Source: Thermoleophilaceae bacterium
GTDB lineage: Bacteria > Actinomycetota > Thermoleophilia > Solirubrobacterales > Thermoleophilaceae
Length of the DNA: 47,041 nt
NCBI GenBank assembly: GCA_025937135.1
Contig: JAICRZ010000003.1
Location: forward strand, 1 to 47,041
Direction: 5' to 3'
Of the stretch, positions 37,823-47,041 are shown in pieces (the stretch's first letter is position 1; every line of letters begins with the position of its first letter). A model generated the notes under the pieces. It worked only from the letters and a program-made list of their open reading frames with translations. It searched no databases and was not told the origin of the DNA. The position numbers were made by a program, and so were the translations under genes.

Positions 37823-38974
37823 GTGAGGCTAATCCCGCTCAACCTCGTGCCGAGCGGCGCGGCTCTCGGCCGCGACATCATCGGCAATCGTGAGGACGGG
37901 ATCCCGCTCCTGCGAGCCGGGACTCCGCTCACGGCGCGCTTCAAGGAGGCGCTGCTGCGAGCGGGTGTGCACTCGGTGTACGTCGACGACGAGTCCACCC
38001 GCGGCATCAACCCGCGCCCGGTCCTCAGCGATGCGACGCGCGCGGTCGCAACCGCCGCGGTGGCCTCGACCTTCGAGATCGTCCGCTCGGCGCTCGTGAG
38101 CGGCCAGCCGCTGACCGGCGACATGCTCGAGACCGCCAGCTCGGCGGCCGCCCGCATGGCCGGCGAGGTCGGCGAAGAGAACGACGTCGGGCTCGCACTC
38201 GCCAACCTGGCCGGCGCCGACAGCTACACGCTTCAGCACTCGATCGACGTCGCGGCGCTCGGCATCCTGATCGGCCAGCGGCTCTACCGCGAGCGCGGCT
38301 ACATCGACTACCGCGGCCAGCGCAGCTTCGAGAAGCTCGACCGCCGCCTCACCGCGCTGGCGCTCGGCCTGCTGCTCCAGGACATCGGCAAGCTCGCGAT
38401 CCCGCGCGAGGTGCTCGACAAGCCGGGGCCGCTCAACGACAACGAGTGGGCCGTCATGCGCAGCCACACCGTCGCCGGCGCGAGCCTCCTGCGCAGCGAC
38501 TCGATCAGCCTGCTCGTGAAGAGCACCGTCCGCTCGCATCACGAGCGCTGGGACGGCGGCGGCTACCCCGACGGCAAGGTCGAGGACGAGATCCACGAGC
38601 ATGCGCGCATCGGCGCGGTCGCCGACGCCTACTGCGCGGTCACCTCAGAGCGCGTGTTCTCGCCCGCCAAGCCCGCGCACGCCGGCGTGCGCGTGATCCG
38701 CGAGGGCCGCGGCACGCTCTTCGACCCCGAGATCGTGGACGCGTTCTCGAAGATCGTCGCTCCCTACCCGGCCGGCGACGCGATCGAGCTCAGCGACGGC
38801 CGCGGCGGCGTGGTCGCCGGCGTGGGGGAGGGCGAGGTCGATCGCCCCGTCGTGCGCGTGCTGGGCGACGGCGAGCCGTACGAGCTGCCGCTCGCCGAGT
38901 ACCCCGAGGTCCGGATCGTCGGCTGGGAGGACATGGACCCAGCGCCGGCGCGACCGTCGCGCTGGGCGATCTAG
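37823..38974 (+). CDS. degenerate HD-GYP domain protein (paralog 2; HD to QD)
   Basis: VRLIPLNLVPSGAALG...GLLLQDIGKLAIPREVLDKPGPL...HHERWDGGGYPDGK...VADAYCAVTSERVF. Confidence 0.85.
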   Translation: MRLIPLNLVPSGAALGRDIIGNREDGIPLLRAGTPLTARFKEALLRAGVHSVYVDDESTRGINPRPVLSDATRAVATAAVASTFEIVRSALVSGQPLTGDMLETASSAAARMAGEVGEENDVGLALANLAGADSYTLQHSIDVAALGILIGQRLYRERGYIDYRGQRSFEKLDRRLTALALGLLLQDIGKLAIPREVLDKPGPLNDNEWAVMRSHTVAGASLLRSDSISLLVKSTVRSHHERWDGGGYPDGKVEDEIHEHARIGAVADAYCAVTSERVFSPAKPAHAGVRVIREGRGTLFDPEIVDAFSKIVAPYPAGDAIELSDGRGGVVAGVGEGEVDRPVVRVLGDGEPYELPLAEYPEVRIVGWEDMDPAPARPSRWAI

Positions 38975-38983
38975 CGGCAGTTT

Positions 38984-39011
38984 CTGCCGACTGCCGACTG
39001 CCGACTGCCGA
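38984..39011 (+). repeat. heptanucleotide tandem repeat (CTGCCGA)4
   Basis: Four perfect copies; preceded by CGGCAG-TTT-CTGCCG hairpin. Confidence 0.9.
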
Positions 39012-39036
39012 CTCGTACGGGTAGCCTGCGGCGCAT

Positions 39037-40560
39037 ATGGCGCTCCCGGACTGGCTCGACCCCGTCTATGAGGCGGAGGAGATGCGCGCCACCGACGCGT
39101 ACGCGATCGAGGAGCGCGGCGTGCCGTCACCGGACCTGATGGAACGCGCGGCGCGTGGCCTGGCCGACGTCGTGGCCGCTCGCGCGGGCGAGGGACCGAT
39201 CCGCGTCGTGGTCGGCAAGGGCAACAACGGCGGCGACGGGCTGGCCGCCGCGCGGATGCTGCGCGTGGCCGGCCGCGAGGTCGACGTGCTCGCCACCGGC
39301 GACCTGTCCGAATTGCGCGGCGACGCGAAGGAGAACCTCGAGCGGCTGCCCGGCGCGGCGCCCGAGCCGTTCGAGCCGTCGAAGCTGGCGGGCTCCGGCG
39401 CGATCGTGGACGCCATGCTCGGCACCGGCTTCGAGGGGTCGCCGCGCGAGCCGATCGCGGGCGCGATCAGCGCGATCAACGATCAGGACGCCGTCGTGAT
39501 CGCGTGCGACATGCCGTCCGGAGTGAACGCCGGCAACGGCGAGGTCGAGGGGCACGCGGTCCGCGCCGGCTCTACCGCCACCTTCCACGGCTCGAAGGTG
39601 GGCCTGCACGTGGCGCCCGGCAAGTGGCACGCGGGCGATGTCGTGGTGGTGGACATCGGGATCCCCGACGGAGCACCGGCGCCCGAAGCTGCCGGCCTGA
39701 TCACGCCGCGTGCGATCGAGCTCGTGCCGCACCGTCCGCCGGACGGCAGCAAGTTCAAGTCCGGCGTGGTCGTGATCGCGGGCGGCTCGCGCGGACTCAC
39801 CGGCGCGCCGACCATGGTCGCCCTGTCGGCACAGCGAACCGGCGCCGGCTACGTGCAGGTGGCCGTGCCGGCCTCCGCGGAGCAGGCGCTCGAGCTGCGG
39901 CTGCTCGAGGCGATGACGAAGGGCTGTCCCGACAACGACGACGGCATGCATACCGAGGAAGGCGTCGAGATCGTGCTCGGCATGACCGAGCGCGCGGGCT
40001 GCCTGGTGCTGGGACCCGGCATGGGCAGGGGCGACGACCCGGGCGCGTTCGCCCGCGCGCTCGCGCAGCGCGCCGAGATCCCGCTCGTGATCGACGCCGA
40101 CGGCCTCAACGCGCTCGCGGGCCGGCTCGAGCTCCTGCGCGAGCGCGGCGCGCCCGCGGTGCTCACTCCGCACGAGGCCGAGCTCGGGCGTCTGCTCGAG
40201 GTGGACTCGAGCGAGGTCGCGGCGCGGCGGCTCGAGCACGCGCGCGCGGCGGCCGAGCGCAGCGGTGCGATCGTGTTGCTCAAGGGCGACGACACGATCG
40301 TCGCGCGGCCTGGCGGCCCGGTCGCGATCAGCCCCGGCGGCACCCCCGCGCTGGCGACGGCGGGCACGGGCGACGTCCTCTCGGGGCTGATCGGAGCGCT
40401 GCTGGCGAAGGAGGTGGAGCCGTTCGCCGCAGCCGCGGCCGGGGCGCTCGCACACGCATTCGCGGGCAGGCACGCCGCCGCCCGCCACGGCGCCGACCAC
40501 GTGATCGCCGGCGACGTGATCGACGCGATCCCGGCGGCCTTCACGAAGGGCGACGTGTAG
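39037..40560 (+). CDS. nnr: bifunctional NAD(P)H-hydrate epimerase/dehydratase
   Basis: VVGKGNNGGDGLAAARML; GGSRGLTGAPTMVAL; ATAGTGDVLSGLIGALLA. Confidence 0.94.
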   Translation: MALPDWLDPVYEAEEMRATDAYAIEERGVPSPDLMERAARGLADVVAARAGEGPIRVVVGKGNNGGDGLAAARMLRVAGREVDVLATGDLSELRGDAKENLERLPGAAPEPFEPSKLAGSGAIVDAMLGTGFEGSPREPIAGAISAINDQDAVVIACDMPSGVNAGNGEVEGHAVRAGSTATFHGSKVGLHVAPGKWHAGDVVVVDIGIPDGAPAPEAAGLITPRAIELVPHRPPDGSKFKSGVVVIAGGSRGLTGAPTMVALSAQRTGAGYVQVAVPASAEQALELRLLEAMTKGCPDNDDGMHTEEGVEIVLGMTERAGCLVLGPGMGRGDDPGAFARALAQRAEIPLVIDADGLNALAGRLELLRERGAPAVLTPHEAELGRLLEVDSSEVAARRLEHARAAAERSGAIVLLKGDDTIVARPGGPVAISPGGTPALATAGTGDVLSGLIGALLAKEVEPFAAAAAGALAHAFAGRHAAARHGADHVIAGDVIDAIPAAFTKGDV

Positions 40561-40570
40561 GGTCACGGCC

Positions 40571-41032
40571 GTGTCAGTGGTACGCGACTACATGGATTCC
40601 GACCCGGTCTCGGTGCGGCCCGAGGCCTCGGTCGAGGAGGTCGCGCGCGTGCTCGGCGAGAACGAGCTCCACGGCGTCCCGGTGACGCGTGAGGACGGCG
40701 CGGTCGTCGGGATCGTGACCGAGAACGATCTCGTGATCGGCGACGAGGAGGGCGATCTCCACATCCCCGCCTACGTCGAGCTGTTCGGCGGGCTGATCTT
40801 CCTGGAGCCGTTCCGCCGCTTCGAGGCGCGCATGAAGAAGGCGGTGGCGGCGACCGCGCAGCAGATGATGACCGCCACCCCGCGCACCGTCGCTCCGGAC
40901 GACGACGTGCACGCGGCCGCGCACGTGATCGTGGAGACGGGCCACAACCGGATCCCGGTGGTCGAGGACGGGCGGCTCGTGGGAGTCATCTCGCGCGCCG
41001 ACGTGGTCCGCGCGCTCGCCGACGGGCAGTGA
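40571..41032 (+). CDS. CBS domain-containing protein
   Basis: VRDYMDSDPVSVRPEASVEEVARVLGENELHGVPV...ETGHNRIPVVEDGRLVGVISRADVVRAL. Confidence 0.92.
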   Translation: MSVVRDYMDSDPVSVRPEASVEEVARVLGENELHGVPVTREDGAVVGIVTENDLVIGDEEGDLHIPAYVELFGGLIFLEPFRRFEARMKKAVAATAQQMMTATPRTVAPDDDVHAAAHVIVETGHNRIPVVEDGRLVGVISRADVVRALADGQ

Positions 41033-42117
41033 CCGGGCGCGCCGTCGCGCGCGTGACCCGGCGCGTGATCGAGCACAACTGCGGCGTTCTCAAGCAGCGC
41101 CTCGGCGCGGCCGAGCTGTGCGCGGTCGTGAAGGCGAACGGCTACGGGCACGGCGCGCAGGCCGCGGCGGACGCCGCGCTCGCCGGCGGCGCCACCTGGC
41201 TGGCGGTCGCGACCGCGAACGAGGCCGCCGCGCTGAAGACCGACGCGCGCGTGCTCGTGATGGGAGCGCTCACTCCGGAGGATCTCGACACCGCGCTCGC
41301 GGCCGGCGCCGACGTGGTCGTCTGGACGCGCGAGTTCGTGGACGCGGTCGCGTCCCGGGGCGCGCCCGCGCGCGTCCACGTGAAGCTCGACAGCGGCATG
41401 GGCCGGCTCGGCACCAAGGACCCGCGCGAGGCGGCTGAGTTGTGCGATCTCGTCGCGGAAGCGGACGGCCTGGAGCTGGCGGGGCTGATGACGCACTTCG
41501 CCACCGCCGACGATCGTGGTGACGACCACTTCCCCGATCAGCTCGCGCGCTTCACGGCGTTCGTGGACGAGGTGCGCCCGCGCCACCCCGGCGTGACCGT
41601 GCACGCCGCCAACAGCGCCGCGGTGCTGCGCGACCCGGCCGCGCACTTCGACATGGCGCGCTGCGGCATCGCCACCTACGGCCTCGACCCCTTCGGCAGC
41701 GACCCATTCGAGCAGGACCTCGAGCCGGCGCTCCAGCTCGAGTCGTACGTGGCGGCCGTCAAGCGCTTCGAGCCGGGCGACAGCGCCGGCTACGGCCGCA
41801 CCTGGCGCGCGAGTGAGCCGACCTGGGTCGGCGTGCTGCCGATCGGCTACGGCGACGGCTGGCGTCGCGCGCTGTCGAACGACGCCGACGTGCTGGTCCG
41901 CGGGCGGCGCCACCCGCTCGTGGGAACCGTGAGCATGGACAACGTCACGATCGACCTGGGGCCGGAAACGGACGTCGAGGTCGGCGACGTGGCGGTGCTG
42001 ATCGGCGAGCAGGGCGGCGAGCGCATCCTGGCGGAGGACGTCGCCCGCCGCATCGGCACGATCAACTACGAGGTCACGACGGGCCTGCTGCCGCGGACGG
42101 AGCGGGTCTACGAGTGA
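41029..42117 (+). CDS. alr: alanine racemase
   Basis: CAVVKANGYGHGA PLP site; HVKLDSGMGRLG; SAGYGRTW; GTVSMDNVTIDLG. Confidence 0.95.
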   Translation: MTGRAVARVTRRVIEHNCGVLKQRLGAAELCAVVKANGYGHGAQAAADAALAGGATWLAVATANEAAALKTDARVLVMGALTPEDLDTALAAGADVVVWTREFVDAVASRGAPARVHVKLDSGMGRLGTKDPREAAELCDLVAEADGLELAGLMTHFATADDRGDDHFPDQLARFTAFVDEVRPRHPGVTVHAANSAAVLRDPAAHFDMARCGIATYGLDPFGSDPFEQDLEPALQLESYVAAVKRFEPGDSAGYGRTWRASEPTWVGVLPIGYGDGWRRALSNDADVLVRGRRHPLVGTVSMDNVTIDLGPETDVEVGDVAVLIGEQGGERILAEDVARRIGTINYEVTTGLLPRTERVYE

Positions 42118-43541
42118 ACGTGCTCGACGAGCATCCGCGCGTGCTCACCGCACGCAACGCGCTCGCCGGCGCGCGGGCCTGGATCGTCGGCGGCACCGTC
42201 CGCGACGCGCTGCTGGGGCGCCCGGTCGTGGATCTCGACCTGGCCCTGGACGGCGAGCCCGAGCCCGGCGCCCGTGCCATCGCGAGGGAGGCGAACGGAG
42301 TCGCGTTCCAGCTCTCCGAGCAGTTCGGCGCCTGGCGCGTCCACGGGCGCGACGACGGCTTCACCTTCGACGTCTCACCGCTTCAGGGCGCGACGATCGA
42401 AGACGATCTCAGCAGGCGCGACTTCTCAGTGAACGCGATTGCGCTCCCACTGGCGGGCGGCGATCCGATCGATCCGCAGGACGGCATCCCGGACCTCGAG
42501 CGGCGGCGCCTGCGCGTGCTGGGCGCCGACAGCGTCGAGACGTCGGCCTACGCCACCGACCCGCTGCGCCCGCTGCGCCTGGCGCGGCTGGCCACCGAGC
42601 TGGGCTTCGAGCCCGACGAGCGCACCGAGCGGCTCACGCTCGAGGCGGCGCACGCCGTCACGAAGGCCTCGCCGGAGCGGATCTTCGGCGAGCTGCGGCG
42701 CCTGATGGTGGCCGAGCGGGCGGTCGCGGGCCTCGAGCTCGCCGACCGGCTGGGCCTGATCGCCGCTGTCCTCCCCGAGGTGAGCGCGCTGCACGGAGTC
42801 GAGCAGAGCCACTACCACCACCTCGACGTCCACGGCCACACGATCGAGGTGCTGGGCGAGCAGATCGCGATCGAGCGCGACCCGGCACGGGTCTTCGGCC
42901 CCGAGCTCGCGCCGCGCCTCGAGGAGCTGCTCGCCGAGCCGTTCGCCGACGAGCTGACGCGCGCTCAGGCGCTTCGCTTCGCGGCGCTGCTGCACGACAT
43001 CGCGAAGCCGGCCACGCGCCGCGAGCTCGGCGACGGGCGGGTCTCGTTCATCGGGCACGACACGGTGGGAGAGGAGGTCATCGGCTCGATCTGCCGTCGC
43101 CTGCGCACCAGCGAGCGGCTGCGCGAGTTCCTCGGCGCGATCGCACGCAACCACCTGAGGCTCGGCTTCCTCGTGCACGAGCGGCCGCTCTCGCGCGCGG
43201 CGATCTACGGCTACCTGTCGAACTGCTCGCCGGTCGAGGTGGAGGTCACGATCCTCTCGTGTGCCGACCGCCTGGCCACCCGCGGCCGCAATGCCGAGGA
43301 GGCGATCGCGAAGCACGTCGAGCTGGCGCGCGAGCTGATGGGCCCGGCGCTCGAATGGCGTGCGTCGGGACCGCCGAAGCCCGCACTGCGGGGCGACGCG
43401 CTGGCGCGCGCGCTGGGAGTCGACCCCGGGCCCGAGCTGGGTGAGCTGATGCGCGCGCTGGCCGAGGCCGCCTACACCGGGGAGGCAACCACGCCGGACG
43501 AGGCCGTCGCCTACGCCCGACGGCTGCGGCACAATCCCTGA
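42114..43541 (+). CDS. CCA-adding/poly(A) polymerase family tRNA nucleotidyltransferase with HD domain
   Basis: AWIVGGTVRDALLGRPVVDLDLALDG; RRDFSVNAIAL; LLHDIAKPATR. Confidence 0.92.
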   Translation: MNVLDEHPRVLTARNALAGARAWIVGGTVRDALLGRPVVDLDLALDGEPEPGARAIAREANGVAFQLSEQFGAWRVHGRDDGFTFDVSPLQGATIEDDLSRRDFSVNAIALPLAGGDPIDPQDGIPDLERRRLRVLGADSVETSAYATDPLRPLRLARLATELGFEPDERTERLTLEAAHAVTKASPERIFGELRRLMVAERAVAGLELADRLGLIAAVLPEVSALHGVEQSHYHHLDVHGHTIEVLGEQIAIERDPARVFGPELAPRLEELLAEPFADELTRAQALRFAALLHDIAKPATRRELGDGRVSFIGHDTVGEEVIGSICRRLRTSERLREFLGAIARNHLRLGFLVHERPLSRAAIYGYLSNCSPVEVEVTILSCADRLATRGRNAEEAIAKHVELARELMGPALEWRASGPPKPALRGDALARALGVDPGPELGELMRALAEAAYTGEATTPDEAVAYARRLRHNP

Positions 43542-43545
43542 CGCG

Positions 43546-44523
43546 ATGATCGTCGACTGCGCGGTCTACGAGGCCGGCCGCCGCAAGGCCGGCCACCTGG
43601 AGCTGCACGACGCGTCCGAGGCGTCGCGGGCCGCGGAGGACGGCACCTTCGTCTGGATCGGCCTGCGCGACCCGAGCTCGGAGGAGTTCGACTCGGTCGC
43701 GCGCGAGTTCTACCTGCACGAGCTCGCCGTGGAGGACGCGGTCAAGGCCCATCAACGCCCCAAGGTCGAGGAGTACGAGCACACGCTCTTCATCGTGCTC
43801 AAGACCGCGAAGTACCACGACGACACCGAGACGGTCGAGATCGGCGAGATCAACCTGTTCGTGGGCGACGGGTTCCTGATCTCGGTCCGGCACGGCGGGC
43901 CGTCGCCGCTGGGCGACGTGCGCAAGCAGATCGAGTCGCGCCCTGACCTCTTGCGCTGTGGGCCCGGCGCCGTCATGCACGCGATCGTCGACCGCGTGGT
44001 CGACGACTACGAGCCGGTCCTCGCCGGCATCGAGGACGACATCGAGGAGGTGGAGGAGGACGTCTTCTCGCCGTCGGCCTCGAGCCCGACCGAGCGGATC
44101 TACAAGCTCAAGCGCGAGGTCCTGTCGATGCACAAGGCCACCGCGCCGCTGATCGACCCACTCCAGAGCCTCGCGCGGGGCGACTACCCGCACGTGCACA
44201 AGGACATCCAGGACTACTTCCGCGACGTCTACGACCACGTGGCGCGCGCGAACGACGCCGTCGAGTCGATGCGCGAGATGCTCAACGGGATCCTGGACGC
44301 CAACACCGCGCAGGTGTCGGTCCGCCAGAACGAGGACATGCGCAAGATCTCGGCGTGGGTCGCGATCGCCGCGGTGCCGACGCTGCTCGCAGGCATCTGG
44401 GGCATGAACTTCCAGCACATGCCGGAGCTCAGCCTGGTCTTCGGCTACCCGCTCGCGCTGCTGGTGATGGCCACGATCTGCTTCACGCTGTACCGGAAGT
44501 TCAAGAGCGCCGGCTGGCTGTAG
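43546..44523 (+). CDS. corA: CorA family magnesium/cobalt transporter
   Basis: GIWGMNFQHMPEL (GMN motif) and two C-terminal TM helices. Confidence 0.94.
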   Translation: MIVDCAVYEAGRRKAGHLELHDASEASRAAEDGTFVWIGLRDPSSEEFDSVAREFYLHELAVEDAVKAHQRPKVEEYEHTLFIVLKTAKYHDDTETVEIGEINLFVGDGFLISVRHGGPSPLGDVRKQIESRPDLLRCGPGAVMHAIVDRVVDDYEPVLAGIEDDIEEVEEDVFSPSASSPTERIYKLKREVLSMHKATAPLIDPLQSLARGDYPHVHKDIQDYFRDVYDHVARANDAVESMREMLNGILDANTAQVSVRQNEDMRKISAWVAIAAVPTLLAGIWGMNFQHMPELSLVFGYPLALLVMATICFTLYRKFKSAGWL

Positions 44524-44536
44524 GGTTCGCCGCTCG

Positions 44537-44944
44537 ATGGCCGACGACTGCATCTTCTGCAAGATCGTCGCGGGCGAGATGCCCGCGCACAGGATCGCCG
44601 AGGACGACCGGACGATCGCGTTCATGGACATCAACCCGTGGACGCGCGGGCACGCGCTCGTGATCCCGAAGGAGCACACGCGCAACCTCTGGGAGGCGCC
44701 GATCGCGGCGCTGGAGAGTACGATCGCGATGGCCCAGCAGATCGCGACGAGGCAGCGCGACCGGCTCGGCTGCGCCGGGGTGAACCTGCTCAACTGCACC
44801 GAGCCCGCCGCCTGGCAGACCGTCTTCCACTACCACGTGCACGTGATCCCGCGCTACGAGGACGACCCGCTCCGGCTCCCCGCGAAGCCGCTGGAGGTCG
44901 AGCAGGACGAGCTGGCCGAGGCCGCGGAAGAGCTCCGTGGCTAG
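44537..44944 (+). CDS. HIT family protein
   Basis: CIFCKIVAGEMPAHRIAEDDRTIAFMDINPWTRGHALVIPKEH; HYHVHVIPR. Confidence 0.93.
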   Translation: MADDCIFCKIVAGEMPAHRIAEDDRTIAFMDINPWTRGHALVIPKEHTRNLWEAPIAALESTIAMAQQIATRQRDRLGCAGVNLLNCTEPAAWQTVFHYHVHVIPRYEDDPLRLPAKPLEVEQDELAEAAEELRG

Positions 44945-45710
44945 GGCCCGCTACGAGCGCGACGGCGACGTGGGCGCGGTCGTCATCGACGACCAGCCGC
45001 TCAACCTCTTCACCACCGAGCTGACGGCCGATCTGATCGCTGCGCTCGAGGAGGCCGAGCGCGACACCCCGCGCGCGCTCGTCGTGCGCGCCGAGGGCAA
45101 GGTCTTCACCGGCGGGGTGGACGTGCACGTCTTCGACGACAAGACGCCCGAGCAGGCGCAGGAGTTCTTCGACGACCTCCTGAAGATCACCCACAAGCTC
45201 GAGGACATGCCGTGGCCGACGATCGCGTCGGTACAGGGGCTGTGCCTGACCGCGGGCTTCGAGCTGGCGCTGGCGTGCGACCTGATCTGGGCGGCGGATT
45301 CCGCCCGCTTCGGGCTCGTGGAGATCGTCGTCGGGCTCACGCCCGCCATGGGCGGCACGCAGCGGGTGGCCGAGCGCGCGGGGCCGGCGCGTGCGCGCGA
45401 GCTCGTGATGAGCGGCGACCTCTACGACGCCGCCACGCTCGAGCGCTGGAACGTGGTGAACACCGTGACCGGCGACGGCGAGCTGGCTGAGGAAACGGCC
45501 CGGTTCGCCCGCCGTCTGGCCGCGGGCCCGACCAAGGCCAACGCCGCCACCAAGAAGATGGTCCGCGCGTTCCTCGAGCACGGCGTGCGCGGCGCCGACG
45601 ACCGCGTCAAGGACATCGCGGCGCCGCTGTTCGCCACCGAGGACCTGCAAAAAGCGGTCGACACCTTTCTCGCGGAGGGCCCCGGCAGGGCCACTTTCGA
45701 GGGCCGGTAG
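44937..45710 (+). CDS. enoyl-CoA hydratase/isomerase family protein
   Basis: IDDQPLNLFTTEL; PTIASVQGLCLTAGFELALACDLIWAADSARFGLVEIVVGLTPAMGGTQRV. Confidence 0.9.
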   Translation: MARARYERDGDVGAVVIDDQPLNLFTTELTADLIAALEEAERDTPRALVVRAEGKVFTGGVDVHVFDDKTPEQAQEFFDDLLKITHKLEDMPWPTIASVQGLCLTAGFELALACDLIWAADSARFGLVEIVVGLTPAMGGTQRVAERAGPARARELVMSGDLYDAATLERWNVVNTVTGDGELAEETARFARRLAAGPTKANAATKKMVRAFLEHGVRGADDRVKDIAAPLFATEDLQKAVDTFLAEGPGRATFEGR

Positions 45711-45740
45711 CTTCCGGACCCCGCTCTATAGTGGGCATCC

Positions 45741-45959
45741 GTGTCTAAAGAAGAGAAGATCGAGATGGAGGGCGAGGTCATGGAAGCCCTCCCCAACACG
45801 ATGTTCCGGGTGAAGCTCGACAACGACCACGAGGTCCTCGGGCACATCTCGGGCAAGATGCGCCGCCACTACATCCGCATCCTCCCGGGCGACCGGGTGA
45901 AGATCGAGCTGTCGCCCTACGACCTCGATCGCGGCCGGATCACCTACCGGCACAAGTAG
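45741..45959 (+). CDS. infA: translation initiation factor IF-1
   Basis: 72 aa; [65 protein letters not shown]. Confidence 0.96.
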   Translation: MSKEEKIEMEGEVMEALPNTMFRVKLDNDHEVLGHISGKMRRHYIRILPGDRVKIELSPYDLDRGRITYRHK

Positions 45960-45979
45960 TCGGCGCCAGACCTTCGAGC

Positions 45980-46004
45980 GACCCTCACCGCAACCGTGAG
46001 GGTC
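45980..46004 (+). terminator. hairpin GACCCTCAC-CGCAACC-GTGAGGGTC downstream of infA
   Basis: 9-bp perfect stem; flanking GAG/CTC extension. Confidence 0.65.
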
Positions 46005-46016
46005 CTCTCGTGTTGA

Positions 46017-46706
46017 ATGCCGGTTGTGAGACGACTTATTCCCGCACTAGCAGCGCTCATCGCGCTTTCGGCCGCCGGCACCGCCAGCGCCGACGTCAAG
46101 GAGCTCGGCGGCTCGACCGCATTCCCGGCCGCGAGCTGCCCCACCGACTGTCAGGCGATCGGCCAGGTCACCGGCTACCAGGTCCAGATCGGCTCGGCCA
46201 AGAACCCGATGCAGATCACGAAGCCCGGCAAGATCGTGGCGTTCACGATCGCCCTCGGTCAGCCGAACAAGCAGCAGACGCAGTTCTTCAACAACCTGTT
46301 CGGCAACCAGCCGCAGGCCCGGCTCTCGATCCTGAAGCTCGGCCATCGCCACCGGCGCGCGACGCTCGTCCGCCAGAGCGAGGTGTTCAACCTGGCGCCG
46401 TACTTCGGCTCGACGCCCACCTTCGCCCTGTCCAAGCCGATCTCGGTCTGGCCGCGCAACGTGGTCGCGCTGACGGTGCCCTCGTGGGTCCCCGCCTTCG
46501 CCGTGAACCTCGGCCCCGATCAGGCGTGGCGCTCTTCGCGCAGCAGCGAGAACTGCAACGACGTGCAGCAGCCCGCCGCCCAGCAGACGCTGAAGACGAC
46601 GCGCGCGTACAGCTGCTTCTACCGCACGGCGCGGCTGCTCTACAGCGCCACCTACATCCCGAATCCGACCCCCACGACGACGACCGGCACGAAGAAGAAG
46701 CGGTAA
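46017..46706 (+). CDS. secreted hypothetical protein
   Basis: 229 aa; signal peptide VVRRLIPALAALIALSAAGTASA. Confidence 0.7.
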   Translation: MPVVRRLIPALAALIALSAAGTASADVKELGGSTAFPAASCPTDCQAIGQVTGYQVQIGSAKNPMQITKPGKIVAFTIALGQPNKQQTQFFNNLFGNQPQARLSILKLGHRHRRATLVRQSEVFNLAPYFGSTPTFALSKPISVWPRNVVALTVPSWVPAFAVNLGPDQAWRSSRSSENCNDVQQPAAQQTLKTTRAYSCFYRTARLLYSATYIPNPTPTTTTGTKKKR

Positions 46707-46760
46707 TCAGACGCGGATTGCCCTTTAGCCCAGCGTTAGTCGGCGCTACCATCGCGAGTG

Positions 46761-47041
46761 GTGACCACTGAGGGCTGGATCTTCATGGTTGGCTTCCGCA
46801 TCTTCGATGTGGGGCTCCTCGTGGTCTGGCTCGTCTGGTTCTTCCGGCTGCGCGACGACGAGGGCCCGTCCGACGACGACGGACCCGGCGGCGGCGGTCA
46901 GGATCCGCGCCCGCGCAAGGGTCCTGGGGGCGGCGGTCTGGCCCGGCCGCTCGGTCGCCTCCAGCAGGGCGGCTGGCGCACCCGTGGCCACCGGTCCGGC
47001 TATCACGCGCCGCCTCGCCGCGGACGCGACCCGGTGCCGAG
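46761..47041 (+). CDS. small membrane-anchored hypothetical protein (truncated at window end)
   Basis: VTTEGWIFMVGFRIFDVGLLVVWLVWFFRLRDDEGPSDDDGPGGGG... open to window edge. Confidence 0.5.
   Translation, partial: MTTEGWIFMVGFRIFDVGLLVVWLVWFFRLRDDEGPSDDDGPGGGGQDPRPRKGPGGGGLARPLGRLQQGGWRTRGHRSGYHAPPRRGRDPVP

Noticed and set aside
1-47041. Mobile elements, integrases, CRISPR arrays, restriction or canonical phage-defence systems
   Set aside because: No transposase/integrase motifs, no regularly spaced repeats, and no defence gene clusters other than the TA pair were found.

Overview
High-GC, gene-dense bacterial chromosome segment. Gene content and protein style suggest an actinobacterium of the Thermoleophilia/Solirubrobacterales type (inference from memory of families, no search run). 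About 45 CDS are supported. Most are housekeeping: nadB, murI-rph-rdgB, guaB3-guaA, rplM-rpsI-glmM-glmS, nnr-alr-cca, corA, infA. Accessory genes include a MazF/PemK-like toxin-antitoxin pair, a collagen-like protein, an RTX-repeat protein, an M23 peptidase, a zinc-ribbon/kinase/AAA/TPR/cyclase giant and two tandem HD-GYP paralogs. No rRNA, tRNA, CRISPR array or transposase was recognised. Most notable non-coding signals: (1) a ~72-nt structured leader present twice, each starting exactly 5 nt after the preceding stop codon and lying upstream of one of two tandem HD-GYP genes (36460-36532 and 37717-37788), with an invariant 9-bp outer stem and a compensatory change in the inner stem, a candidate undescribed RNA element; (2) a c-di-AMP (ydaO-yuaA type) riboswitch on the minus strand upstream of an M23 peptidase, overlapping the ORF-track start; (3) a dense palindrome cluster upstream of guaB3; (4) heptanucleotide tandem repeats at three intergenic sites; (5) a glmM whose conserved N-terminus can apparently only be started from CTG. 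All calls come from reading sequence and the supplied ORF track; no alignment, HMM or covariance search was run.
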